A stretch of DNA of 64,000 nt, from NCBI RefSeq assembly GCF_020921035.1, contig NC_063154.1, positions 25,149,448 through 25,213,447 of the forward strand, given 5' to 3'. Positions 1-23,368 of this stretch are shown piece after piece. Within the stretch, counting starts at the first letter, position 1. The number at the start of each line of letters is the position of its first letter. Source of the stretch: Rhodamnia argentea (lineage: Eukaryota; Streptophyta; Magnoliopsida; Myrtales; Myrtaceae). The notes beneath the pieces are model-generated. The model searched no databases. It was not told where the DNA came from and worked only from the letters and a program-made list of their open reading frames with translations. Both the position numbers and the translations under genes were made by a program.

Positions 1-486
1 CATTTATAAATTGCGTTATGATCGTGTTGCGGTTAATATTTGATCCTTCTCACATGATGCGTGATAGCAAAAGAACGTTTCTCAATTCCAATGTTTCTTG
101 TGATGGTTCAACTAGTAATGAGGTCGCAAAGAAGATAGCAGGAGACATCACAATAGATGATTGTCATTGTTGATGCTGAACACTTGCCTTTTCATTTTCT
201 CTATCTGTTCCAGTGCATTCTTTAATGGTGTTCGCTAAGTTGATATAAAACGAAGTCCATGTAACGTCACCATATTACAGAAGGTCCCCCGGCAGTGAAG
301 CTGGACACCATGTTTTAGAACCTCAGTTGGCTTTTTCCTAAATAGATTTTATCTCCTCCTTGTACAGTGGTAGGGCCACTTCATTTGATTGCACCTTTGT
401 CCTTTGATGAAAGTAAAGAGTAACATTAAACCACGTATGACCTAAAATCTCCCGCCAGCGTAATCAGAATTTTTCCTCATCTGCAG

Positions 487-546
487 GTCAAACTTGTGAT
501 GAAGCTGATCCAGGACTCTGGACCCTTCAAAGAAGACATACAGTAG
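487..546 (+). CDS. possible terminal exon of a plus-strand gene
   Basis: After a pyrimidine-containing acceptor ending in ctgcag at 481-486, an open frame encodes VKLVMKLIQDSGPFKEDIQ and stops with TAG at 544-546. It would be the last exon of a gene running toward the convergent DRP2 gene. A separate open stretch from the window edge to a TGA at about 171 (including FDPSHMMRDSKRTF) may belong to the same gene, but I could not join the two. The family is not recognised and the call rests only on one acceptor and one short frame. Confidence 0.2.
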   Translation, partial: VKLVMKLIQDSGPFKEDIQ

Positions 547-1446
547 AAACACGCCGAAGAAAGTCCCATGTGTGGTTGTGGTATATGGACATCTCTATGA
601 ATATTATCACTTCGTATACGCTTGAAATCGTTTCTAATTTACAGATCAATTAGTTGACCACTTCCACTTTATTGATGTCGCCGCTCGGTGCTATTGCTAT
701 CAAACATGCTGTGGAAACGAAAACCATTTTCTGTATGTATAATCTTGCTGTTTTCCGATAGAGCAAGTGACAAAAAGTAGTCATTTCGATTGTAGAAAAT
801 GGTGAAAGGCACGACGGCAATTACTGGCTCGTGTACCGACATGAGCACAAGAAGGCACAGCAGAAATTATTTTGTGAACAACAATATTACATCCTTTTCA
901 TAGTCTTATTTAAAGATAAAGATGTGGAAAACGACATGAATCGGGCTCCATCGTTTAAAGTAACAACAATTGCAGATTTGAATGTGGAACTGATTAGAAC
1001 ATGGAACTCCGTCACGTGATCGAAACTCAGAAGCTTCCATTTCAGAATAATAGGTCTGTACGCCAGAAGCGAAGAAATGCACTTCACCGGTAAACATGGT
1101 ATACAATCAGTCAAAAGCATGTCACTGAGAACAAAAATTGTAACTCAACCCTCCCCCCCCCCCGCCCTACCCCACAACTCGACCAAAAAGGAAAAATAAA
1201 ATAAAATAAAAAACCCAACCCTTCCAATGAAAGGAACTAATGAAGCTCCGATGACAGCCAGTCCGATGGGCAGGCTCTGATACTAATCCCGTAAGTTTTA
1301 TACATAACCACCTAATACTCATTCTCACCACTATGAAGCATATACAGTGACATGCGATTCAATTTAAATACTCAAACCACCAGGAGTAAGATACTCAACC
1401 GACGAGAATGCCTTCAGAGATATAATCCATCATGATCTTCAATCAT
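547..1446. other. intergenic region between converging genes
   Basis: No supported gene lies here. It is the 3' flank of the DRP2 gene and probably includes its 3' untranslated region. A C-rich run near 1150-1163 is followed by a short A-rich stretch with taaaa repeats near 1190-1215. The short open frames at 831-1120 overlap on both strands and look random. Confidence 0.5.
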
Positions 1447-14970
<13,524 letters not shown>

Positions 14971-15269
14971 GTTCAACTCGATCGGGCAGTACGCACGCGA
15001 CGAAGCAGGATCGAGCGAGATTCTTCGCCAGAGAAGGCGATCAGATCATGAACTACGAAAGCCGGCCGATCGATCTGAATCTGAGGCGAAGATCTACGGA
15101 AGTGGCGGTAGGGTTCCGGCGTGACGCCGGCGCGGGCAGATTGCAAGGAGCTCGTCGTCACGCTCGTGATCGGGGATTGAGAGAGAATCGGAGAGGGCGA
15201 CCCGAAGGAATGAATTCAGAGATCAGAAATTTCAAACTCAAAGGCGAAGAACAGAAACGCGCAATGCAA

Positions 15270-15289
15270 TCTCTCTCTCTCTCTCTCTC
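15270..15289. repeat. (CT)10 microsatellite in the DRP2 5' leader
   Basis: A run of CT dinucleotides on the plus strand reads as GA on the dynamin transcript. It lies about 300 bp upstream of the DRP2 start codon. GA/CT runs are common in plant 5' untranslated regions and core promoters. Confidence 0.8.
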
Positions 15290-15329
15290 AGACGTATACA
15301 CGCACTCATGATCCGACGAAATTAAAAGA

Positions 15330-16824
15330 TTTTGAAGTTTTTGCAATTGCGTCCTCGTAGTTTCAAGTAATTACGCGATTGACCACACACTTTTCTCTTT
15401 TTTCGTTTTCAAACGATCACTCGGTTTGGGAACGGACAGAGAGGGGACGGAAGGAAACTAGGAGCGAAGATTGAGAAATCTTACATTATTTTCTTTAAAG
15501 CAAAGGAAGAAAAATTTAAAATTTTGTCGCCTATTTCAAAATATTCCACCTTTTCCTTCTCATAAAAATTCAGAAAAAAAATTCCGAATTTTCCTTCGCC
15601 CAATTCTCCCAAGCGTAGCGATAATTAGTATTCCAAACAGAGCATGTAACAAGAACATGCGGAACGGAAATTGTATCGTACTAAGTGTGAACCGTGCGAT
15701 TTCCTTAAATTAGCTTCACAGCATCATTACGTAGCCGAGGAAAAGATGAGATTTTATATAATTTATTTTATAGATTTGTAGAAGTATCATACTTCATGAA
15801 GGCCTTAGATTGATATTGGACAAAAACAACCACAATGTTAAGTTCCATGAGCACATAAAATAAAACACACAAATGGTTTTCCAGAGTAAGAAAGCAAAAT
15901 TCGAAAAATGTTTGTTCAAAAAAGTGAAAACACAAACATAAGGAAAATACAAAAATGATAAAGTTTAGTAGTTTACCTAACTTGTATTTGCAAGTTTGAA
16001 ATACGTATTGATGCTTTTTTAATAGGAATATGAAGGGAGTCGTTCCGTTGAATATCCTCGGAGTAATTTAAGAAATCCCGATATATGGTAGCAATTATTT
16101 ATAAAAAATTATTCTATATCTCAAACTATGGAACTATTTATTAAGGGTAATTTTTCTAACGGAATACATCGAATTACTCGAACAAAATCAATAAAATTTT
16201 AGTTAGCACTAATATTATTTCAACAAGAAGTATACTTAGAGTGGGATTTGAATGCCATAAGTGAGACAGATGTCAACGAATAGGCTATATTTGATTCTAA
16301 GCAAAATTATTATTTTTTCTTTAATTAAGTGAGGTAGATGTAAAGAAAAAGGTTGTATTTGAAGATATAAGTGACATCATCTACGTATCATTCGAAGATA
16401 CCTTCGTTGACCCAGTCCAGGTTTGAACGGAGGTATTTGAATTATTTATCCAAAAAAACATAAAAATTTTATCAGTAAAATTGAAAATAATGAATTCTGT
16501 TGGTCACCAGGGGTTGCCCCAGTGACCATACTTTCCACTTGGAAATGGGGAGGAGGTGAGTTGATTCCCCACTTTTTGAGAGGGTGGGGATGAAGATGTG
16601 TGAGTGAGAGAGCAAGATTTCGCAATCTATACAGCGTATAATGTTCGCTGGCTTGTAAAATAGAATAAGAGATTTTCAGAAGAAAAAAAAAACTATAGGA
16701 TAGGATAGGTGAGACCAGAAAAAAAAAAGGAAAAAAAAACTATATCTTTCATCCATATTTGCAACATATCAAGTTAATGGAATTCCTTTATTCACTAGAA
16801 ATTTTTTTTTGGATGCCCTAACTT
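15330..16824. other. intergenic, DRP2 promoter side
   Basis: No gene is supported. The stretch is AT-rich, with short homopolymer runs near 16680-16740. It separates the minus-strand dynamin gene from the plus-strand glycosyltransferase and must hold the promoter of the former. Confidence 0.5.
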
Positions 16825-16827
16825 TAA

Positions 16828-17283
16828 GGCTATGTATGGTAATGTTTTTGTTTCTGAAAACATATTTGGAACAGAAATATTTTTTTATGTTTCTATTCTC
16901 GGCTACGATTTTTGAGAACGGAAACGTGTTTGGCAAGTTAAAAAAAAATACTTTTTTCACCAAAAGCAAGGATCTGCAATCGACGGCCGGCGGCGGGAAA
17001 TGGCAGGCTGCGGCCGACAACCTAGGACGGGAGGCGGCGGCCGCTTCAACTCCTCGCCGACGATGGTGGGTGGTGGTGGCTTGCACAAGCTCGCCCTCGA
17101 GTTATTTCTAAAAAGTGTTTCAAAATCCAAAAACAAAGTTTTTTTGTTTCTTATTTTTGCTTCAAAAGTGTTTTTTTTTCTCTTTTGGAACAATTTTTTA
17201 CCATACGCATTTCTATTTTGAAAGTGTTCTGGAAATATTTTTGGAATAGAAACATTTTTTCTGGAATGTTACCGTATAAACCC
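16828..17283. mobile_element. Tourist/Harbinger-like MITE (456 bp)
   Basis: The ends GGCTATGTATGGTAATGTTT and, in reverse complement, GGGTTTATACGGTAACATTC form imperfect terminal inverted repeats. They are flanked by the trinucleotide TAA at 16825-16827 and 17284-17286, the PIF/Harbinger target duplication. The core near 16980-17095 is strongly GC-rich (cggccggcggcggg) between AT-rich arms, and open frames there on both strands are compositional. It lies about 0.9 kb upstream of the GT14 start codon. Confidence 0.65.
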
Positions 17284-17286
17284 TAA

Positions 17287-18149
17287 ATCACCCCACAATT
17301 TATTAATATAATTAATGAACTCTCAATCAAGAGGACGGGAGAGAGGGAGAGAAAGAGGCCAAATCCCAAGAAAACCGCAAGAGAATCGTTGCGCTCCAAC
17401 TATTCATCGTCCACGTTCAATCTGACCCACCAACTTCTCGCGCTCGCTCTCACTCTCGCTCATGCATTCACGAGTGCAAACGCGGCGACGTGACTCTCAC
17501 GATCTTGCATTCCATTTCATTGCACTCCAAAACACGTTCAAATCTAACCAAACGCCCCCCCTCTCCCTCTCCCTCTCTCGTGGATTCATTGCTGTCCTAG
17601 TGCCCCTCGTGCAAGATACCCTCTTCACCAACTGGACGCCATCAACGAGCCTTGAGATCTCTCCACCATCTTCTTCGACTTCATCGCCATCGCGGGGTCG
17701 TGGTAACTACTCTCGGCGATCTCTCGCCAGTTCCTTTAAGTTTCTTCTTCAGTCGAGTGCATCTTGGATAGAGGAATGGAGGGTACAGTCTCCATGCATC
17801 CTTCTTCTTTTCTCTTTTGAAGATCAACTGTTTGATCGCCTCTCCTAACCGTAGGCTTTGTTAAGTTAGGAGTGTGTTCTGATAATGGCTTTTTGGATGA
17901 CCCAATTGGCTCCTTGAGCTAATATATTCGAAGATCGGCGCTTGATGTATGCGCGAATCTTGGATTCGTGACCGCGGACTAAGAGTGCTTTCGTTTTGCA
18001 TCGTGGGGAATGCAAATCAGATTGCTTCGATTGTTGGCATTGAATCGGGTCACTTCATTAGGCAATTGATGTTCTTGATGTCAGATTGAAGGAAGCCCTT
18101 GATAGATTTGGGGTGGAAAAAGTCATCTCGGTGTTCCTTGGAATCTGGA
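17287..18149 (+). other. promoter and 5' leader region of the GT14 gene
   Basis: GA-rich then CT-rich sequence (17340-17360; 17560-17580) is typical of plant promoters and leaders. A frame at 17462-17848 stays open but has low-complexity Ser-rich content and no recognisable domain; if transcribed it would act as an upstream ORF. A possible leader splice donor (cgcggggtcgtggtaact region, 17690-17706) cannot be confirmed. Confidence 0.4.
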
Positions 18150-19511
18150 ATGAATAGAGAGATTATGGCTAGAAGCAGGGGAGACAAAGAAGATGCTGAA
18201 AAGCACACGGGATTGCTAAAACTCGCGCAGATCCTATCGTCTCTGGTCATTTTCGTCGCCGGTATTATAATCGGCCTCACGACGAGCTCGCACATGAATA
18301 ACTATTTCGCTTCTCAGACAGAACTGTTTTTCTCTACTAACCATGTCTCAGCCTCGATGAACAGTCCCGAGAAGAATTGTACCCTGTGTGAGAAGGTGGA
18401 TTGTCTAAGCATGGGCACTTTCTTGTTTCCTAGGAACTCGACTCATGGCATGTCAGACGTCGAGCTCTTGTGGAGAGCATCAATGGTCCCAAGAAAGCGG
18501 GACTACCCTTTCACTAGAGTGCCTAAGGTGGCTTTCATGTTTCTGACAAGAGGGCCGTTGCCGATGCTGCCATTGTGGGAGAAATTCTTCAATGGCCATG
18601 AGAGCCATCTTTATACAATCTATGTGCATGCACTTCCCGGGTACGAGCTCAATGTGTCGAGCACTTCTCCATTCTATGGACGGCAGATCCCGAGTCAGGT
18701 AAGTGCAGAACAGATTTTCAACTTTTTATGGTCTTGTATTGATCTCAAATTTTGATTGATGATTCTATACATGCAAAGATAAACATGACCACATGAGGTA
18801 TTTTGTGGTTTCTAGCGATGGTCTTAAGTAATTTTTTTGCTGACTTCTTTATCATTAATCCTTTTCCAGAAGGTTGCGTGGGGAACAGTACAACTCGTTG
18901 ATGCCGAGAGGCGACTTCTAGCAAATGCCCTGCTTGACTTCTATAATGAGCGATTTGTTCTGCTTTCGGAGAGCTGCATTCCGGTCTACAACTTCCCCAC
19001 GGTGTACAAGTATCTCACTGGTTCAGACCACAGCTTCGTGGAGTCGTATGACGATCCATCTCGTTATGGACGTGGTCGTTACAGCCGCAGTATGCTTCCT
19101 TACATTAGGCTCCACCAGTGGAGAAAAGGGTCTCAGTGGTTCGAGATGACTCGCAACTTGGCAACTTATATAGTGTCCGACACCAAGTACTACTCCCTCT
19201 TCAAGAAGTACTGCAAGCCTGCTTGTTACCCGGATGAGCATTACATCCCAACTTATCTGAACATGTTCCACGGATCGAAAAACTCGAACAGGAGCGTCAC
19301 TTGGGTCGATTGGTCTCTGGGTGGGCCGCACCCTGCTACTTTCAGGGAATCTAACATAACGGAAGATTTTATTCGTTCTATTAGAAATAATGCTACGCAC
19401 TGCTCCTACAATTCAGGAAAGACATCTCTTTGTTACCTCTTTGCACGGAAGTTTGATCAGAGCGCGTTGGCGCCGTTGCTCAACATCAGTTCAGCTGTGA
19501 TGGAGTTTTAG
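18150..19511 (+). CDS. core-2/I-branching beta-1,6-N-acetylglucosaminyltransferase family protein (GT14, DUF266 type)
   Basis: Exons are 18150-18698 and 18870-19511, joined in phase 0 by a GT-AG intron of 171 bp, giving 396 residues. The protein is a type II Golgi membrane glycosyltransferase by family: a hydrophobic anchor at about residues 23-44 (LKLAQILSSLVIFVAGIIIG) and a lumenal GT14 domain with FMFLTRGPLPMLPLWEKFF, WGTVQLVDAERRLLANALLD, FVLLSESCIPVYNF, GSQWFEMTRNLA, CYPDEHYIPTYL and VDWSLGGPHPATF. Rice BC10 belongs to this family and affects wall polysaccharides and arabinogalactan proteins; the exact acceptor here is unknown. The second ATG at 18165 (gattATGGCT) has the better initiation context and may be used instead. 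Related to Arabidopsis At1g10280 from memory. Confidence 0.93.
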
Positions 19512-20045
19512 CTATGTCAGTGTAGTGAAGACTGAAGAGACTATATCTTGATTCTTTGAAGTCTGCACATGTATTAGGACCCCTCTAGTAGGTCTTCCGC
19601 GTTCAGGCAGTCTCGGCCAAAATTTTTGGATTTTATTTGGTCTCGCAGACATTGAATGAGATTCCTGTTTCTTTTTACAGGCACGTTGTAGTGGCTTCTG
19701 TATCTACAAAACTGAACTGTTTCAGGAGATACTTCTAATAGATTGTTACTTCGTACGACTGACGTTGAAGCGCTAGTTGCCACATATAGCTCCAGTGGTG
19801 CATTGACAGGCTCTCTGTTGGTGCATATGGTACCAGAGGTGCAATCATGGCTCAACCATTGGGCGGGCTCTCTATTAAGTAGATCTATCCATCACCATAT
19901 AGAAGCGCAACTTCCACATAAGACCTGAGAAGCTCATTAACATTAAGCATCGGAAGGGACGCCTCTCAGCCGGAGGAGTAGGCGCTGAGTCATGGATATA
20001 CGCTTTCAGATGTCCAAGATATTGCCAGGTTCTTTCAATTGTCAT
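19512..20045 (+). other. 3' flank of the GT14 gene
   Basis: This is the probable 3' untranslated region and downstream DNA up to the Mutator-like insertion. No additional coding sequence is supported; the minus-strand frame at 19574-19855 shows no domain. Confidence 0.5.
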
Positions 20046-20054
20046 TTTTGGATT

Positions 20055-22318
20055 GGGAAAAAACCACCAAAAACCCCAAACTATACTTGGCGTGACACAT
20101 CTACCCCACGTTCCAGGTCCATCTAAAATCACTGTTAAAACGCTGATGTGGATTCGCCGTGGCGTTTTTAGTGACAAGTAGATCTGACGTGGCACCACAC
20201 TGAAAAAAAAAAAAAAAAACTAAAAAATGCAAAAGCTTGCACTGTTCATCATCTTCTCCAGCGCTTTGCAGACTACTGTTCATGGCTTGCGCGTCTTCAA
20301 TCAGTTGGCCAAACTCCTCGGCACTTTTGCTTTGCTGCCCACTGCTACCTCGACCTCCGATGGCTCTCGTAGGTGTTTGCCTGACCATCCATTAGCTTTG
20401 AAGATCGATGTGAGACCGTCGAGCCAAGTTTCGAGCTTCAGCGGCCATGGAGGCTTCGAAGCTCAACCTTCTTCTTCACTGCCTCCTTTTTCAATTTCTT
20501 CCGCTCCTCATCTGCTGCCTTCCCCTCTTTGAGCCTCTCTTTCTCAGCCCTCCTCATAGCCCTCTTGTCTTTTGATAAGAAGAAATCAAAAGGTGCAAGG
20601 TTTGAAGTAGGGGTGTGCAAACTGGACCGGACCGGCCCGGACCAACCCGGGACCGGCCCGGACCGGCCGGGTTGGTCCGGTCCTTGAGGTGGATGGTCCG
20701 GTCCCTGGTCCCAATAAATGGGACCGGTGATCGGGCGGTCCGGTCCTCGGGTTTCCTGCATTGGGACCGGACCGGCCCGGCCCGGACCGGACCGCCAATA
20801 ATATATAATTATTTATATATAAATATATACAATTGCAAAAAAAAATTGAAAACAAAATAGAATAATAAAAGTCCACTGTCCATTTTTTTCCCAACCTCTC
20901 CTCCTCAAGACTTTCTTTTTAGTCTTATTTTCCATCTTGTTTTTTGTCATCTTTTCTCCCCGCAGGCTTTTTTGAGTGCGGTTGGTGATGTTTTTATCAT
21001 GTAATGGCTGGATTTGGTATTGAATTCGAACATTTTGGTCAAGTTCGTCGATCATAAAAGTCATAGCGAGTCGCTATGTTTTTACCATAGCATAATTTAT
21101 TAAGTTGACTAGATTTTTAATAGTTAACGGTCCCATCTGGGCGGGACCGAGACCGGACCGGGACCGGCCCGGACCAGGACCGGCGGTCCCGGCCCGGTCC
21201 TTGGTCCCGAAAATATGGGGACCGGGACTACGGTCCGGTCCCCGGTTCCATGCCGGGACCGGGACTACGGTCCGGTCCCCGGTTCCATGCCGGGACCGGA
21301 CCGGCCCGGACCATGCACACCCCTAGTTTGAAGCCGCCGCCCTGCCTCGAAGCTTGGCTTGAGGATTAACACCGACGCTCAAGCTCAAGCTCAAGCTCTA
21401 GTTGATTCGGATGCGGGTATGGCGCCGCAAGTTGATCAACAAATTTGGGACAGCGAAGGAGGAGGGAGGGAGGGCCGAGGAGGAATCTGGGCATGGGGAG
21501 AGGAGTCACCCCGCGACTTGAAGAAGCTCATCCCGATCCTTGCCAGAAACTCCCCGGTTGAAATCTCGTCCCCGATGTTAGCGACAACTCGTCTCACGTT
21601 TTCATCAAAGATCTGCGCAACCGGCGCGTTTTCTCTCTCGGCCCGAGCCAAAGTCGAGCGATTCGGTCCCAATCGCGGAGAGGGAAAGTTCGAGAAGCTC
21701 GATTTCTGTGTGCGGGGACGAGCGTGAAGCCCATAAGGATGATGTGGACACTACTTTGTCTTTGATTATTCGGGACTACTTGCTCCGAGAAAAATGGTGG
21801 GATGAATTTGTACAAAGAGGATGATGATGAGATGTTGGAGGGATGAAGGGCTCGAAAAGGCAGACTTTGAGGCCGAACGCGATTGAGCGATCAAGAAGGA
21901 AAGAATCAAGTACCTCCTTATTCGTCCGAGAAGGTCATCGCCGCACTCGAGACGGCCAAGGGATTGGACGATTCCGGGGACGATTGCGTTCAGCCCACGC
22001 TCCCTGAAGCTACGGATGTAATTCCGGATGCCATGAACAGTAGTTGGGAAGTGCTGGAGAAGACGATGAACAGTGCAAATTTTTGCTTTTTTTTAGTTTT
22101 TATTTTTTTTCTAATGTGGCGCCACATCGGATCTACTTGTTATTAAAAATGCCACGGCGAATCCACGTCAGCATTTTAACAGTAATTTTAGACCGAGCTG
22201 GAATGTAAGGTAGATGTGTCACAATGTTGATAGTTTGAGATTTTTTGTGTCGTAAAAAAAAGTTGAGGGTAAATATGTCACGCCGGACATAGTTTGGGGT
22301 TTTTTGTGGTTTTTTCCC
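20055..22318. mobile_element. non-autonomous Mutator-like element (MULE, 2264 bp) carrying gene-like sequence
   Basis: Both ends begin with GGGAAAAAACCAC and the inverted similarity extends about 250 bp inward (20055-20300 against 22040-22318). A perfect 9-bp direct repeat, ttttggatt, flanks it at 20046-20054 and 22319-22327, the Mutator signature. No transposase is present. On the minus strand the interior holds open, gene-like sequence: LARAERENAPVAQIF and RRVVANIGDEIS near 21450-21670, and APFDFFLSKDKRAMRRAEKE near 20520-20600. It is interrupted by the hAT element at 20608-21325. It may be a Pack-MULE, but I do not recognise the donor gene. Confidence 0.88.
20608..21325. mobile_element. 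non-autonomous hAT element (718 bp) nested in the MULE, GGACCGG-rich
   Basis: The perfect terminal inverted repeats TAGGGGTGTGCA and TGCACACCCCTA are flanked by a perfect 8-bp target duplication, gtttgaag, at 20600-20607 and 21326-21333. This combination is diagnostic of hAT elements. Dense GGACCGG/CCGGTCC motifs fill both subterminal regions (about 20625-20795 and 21140-21315), forming strong inverted repeats around an AT-rich centre. No transposase is encoded. Because both sets of target duplications are intact, insertion into the MULE came after the MULE itself arrived. Confidence 0.93.
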
Positions 22319-22327
22319 TTTTGGATT

Positions 22328-23368
22328 TGATTGGCAGTCACTCCTCCACTCCTAATGGTAGTCACTCGTTTGCGGCAATATTCATGATTCATGAACATAC
22401 TAGAAATATGTACCTAGGATTGATCTGTTAGTGCTTTCACCAACTAGCGGAGAAGGATCATGAAATGAGTTGCTTTCTCTGGGTTGCAGTTGGAAGTTCA
22501 TTAAGTACTGACTGATGGCTGTACCATCTGGTTTAATGCTTGTCCAACTCTTGAACGAGGATCGAGATTTTTCAATTCTCAGTGCCAAAGGATGTACCGA
22601 GAAGTGCTTCCACATTGTTAGTGAGATCATATCTTCTTAATGTCGTTCAATCTTGGATGTAAAATCTTATCTGGTTTCGGCAAGCAAGTCACAAATCGAC
22701 AATCACAATCCTCTGGATTTATCTCTATAAAACATCTGATTTTTGTGGATTCAGAAAAGGATTGTTTCTGCTGTCTAGTTTTAGATGCTGTTTTAGGTAC
22801 ATTGTAGTGCCTGCTAACCTGCATCGACTAATTACTAGCCGGCCTTCTCCTTGTGGCCCGGCAACGACGAAAAACTCCAATGCATTTGTCTGATCCAGAT
22901 GGCGGAAGAAACAAGTGTAAGGTCTAAAAACATATAATCGTCGAGTAAATAGCTCATATCAAATTGACTACAGGTATTGTTCTACACGCAAAAATCAAAG
23001 AATGGATACAGAACTGTCCCTCAATTTTCCATCATTCCCCAGGACATATTCTCTTTTATCAACCCACTTTTAGTATGACTAGAAGCAGATGGATACTATG
23101 GAAGTTTACAAATCGCTACGAATCATGCTTATAACTTTTTGGACACTCCCTACTTGTATCCTTTCTAGTGGAATTAGGCTGCATGCTTTCAACTGAGCCG
23201 GTGTATGAAACCACGAGAAGGTGCCTTACTTGGGGGAAGTGGAATCCATGAGGCATTTAAGTCGTAGGATATAAGCCATTTTCCTTCACTAGGTAAGTTC
23301 AAACCACGAACTGGCACAAATGGTGGAAGAATATCGTCTCCATAGAAGCAAGAAGAGAAACTAATATT
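22328..23368. other. intergenic region downstream of the PPR gene
   Basis: No gene is supported. Two minus-strand frames (22400-22630 and 22627-22824) show no domain that I recognise. Part of this interval should be the 3' untranslated region of the PPR gene. Confidence 0.45.

Noticed and set aside
17462..17848. 128-residue frame upstream of the GT14 gene
   Set aside because: Low-complexity Ser/Leu-rich content in a CT-rich leader, with no domain; better explained as promoter or untranslated sequence.
19023..19400. 125-residue minus-strand open frame within the GT14 gene
   Set aside because: Antisense shadow of conserved GT14 exon 2; no domain or start context of its own.
20625..21315. dense GGACCGG repeats that at first glance suggest a satellite or a repeat-spacer array
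   Set aside because: Spacing is irregular and the repeats lie within perfect hAT ends with an 8-bp target duplication, so they are subterminal repeats of a transposon. No CRISPR-like spacers exist, and the genome is plant nuclear.
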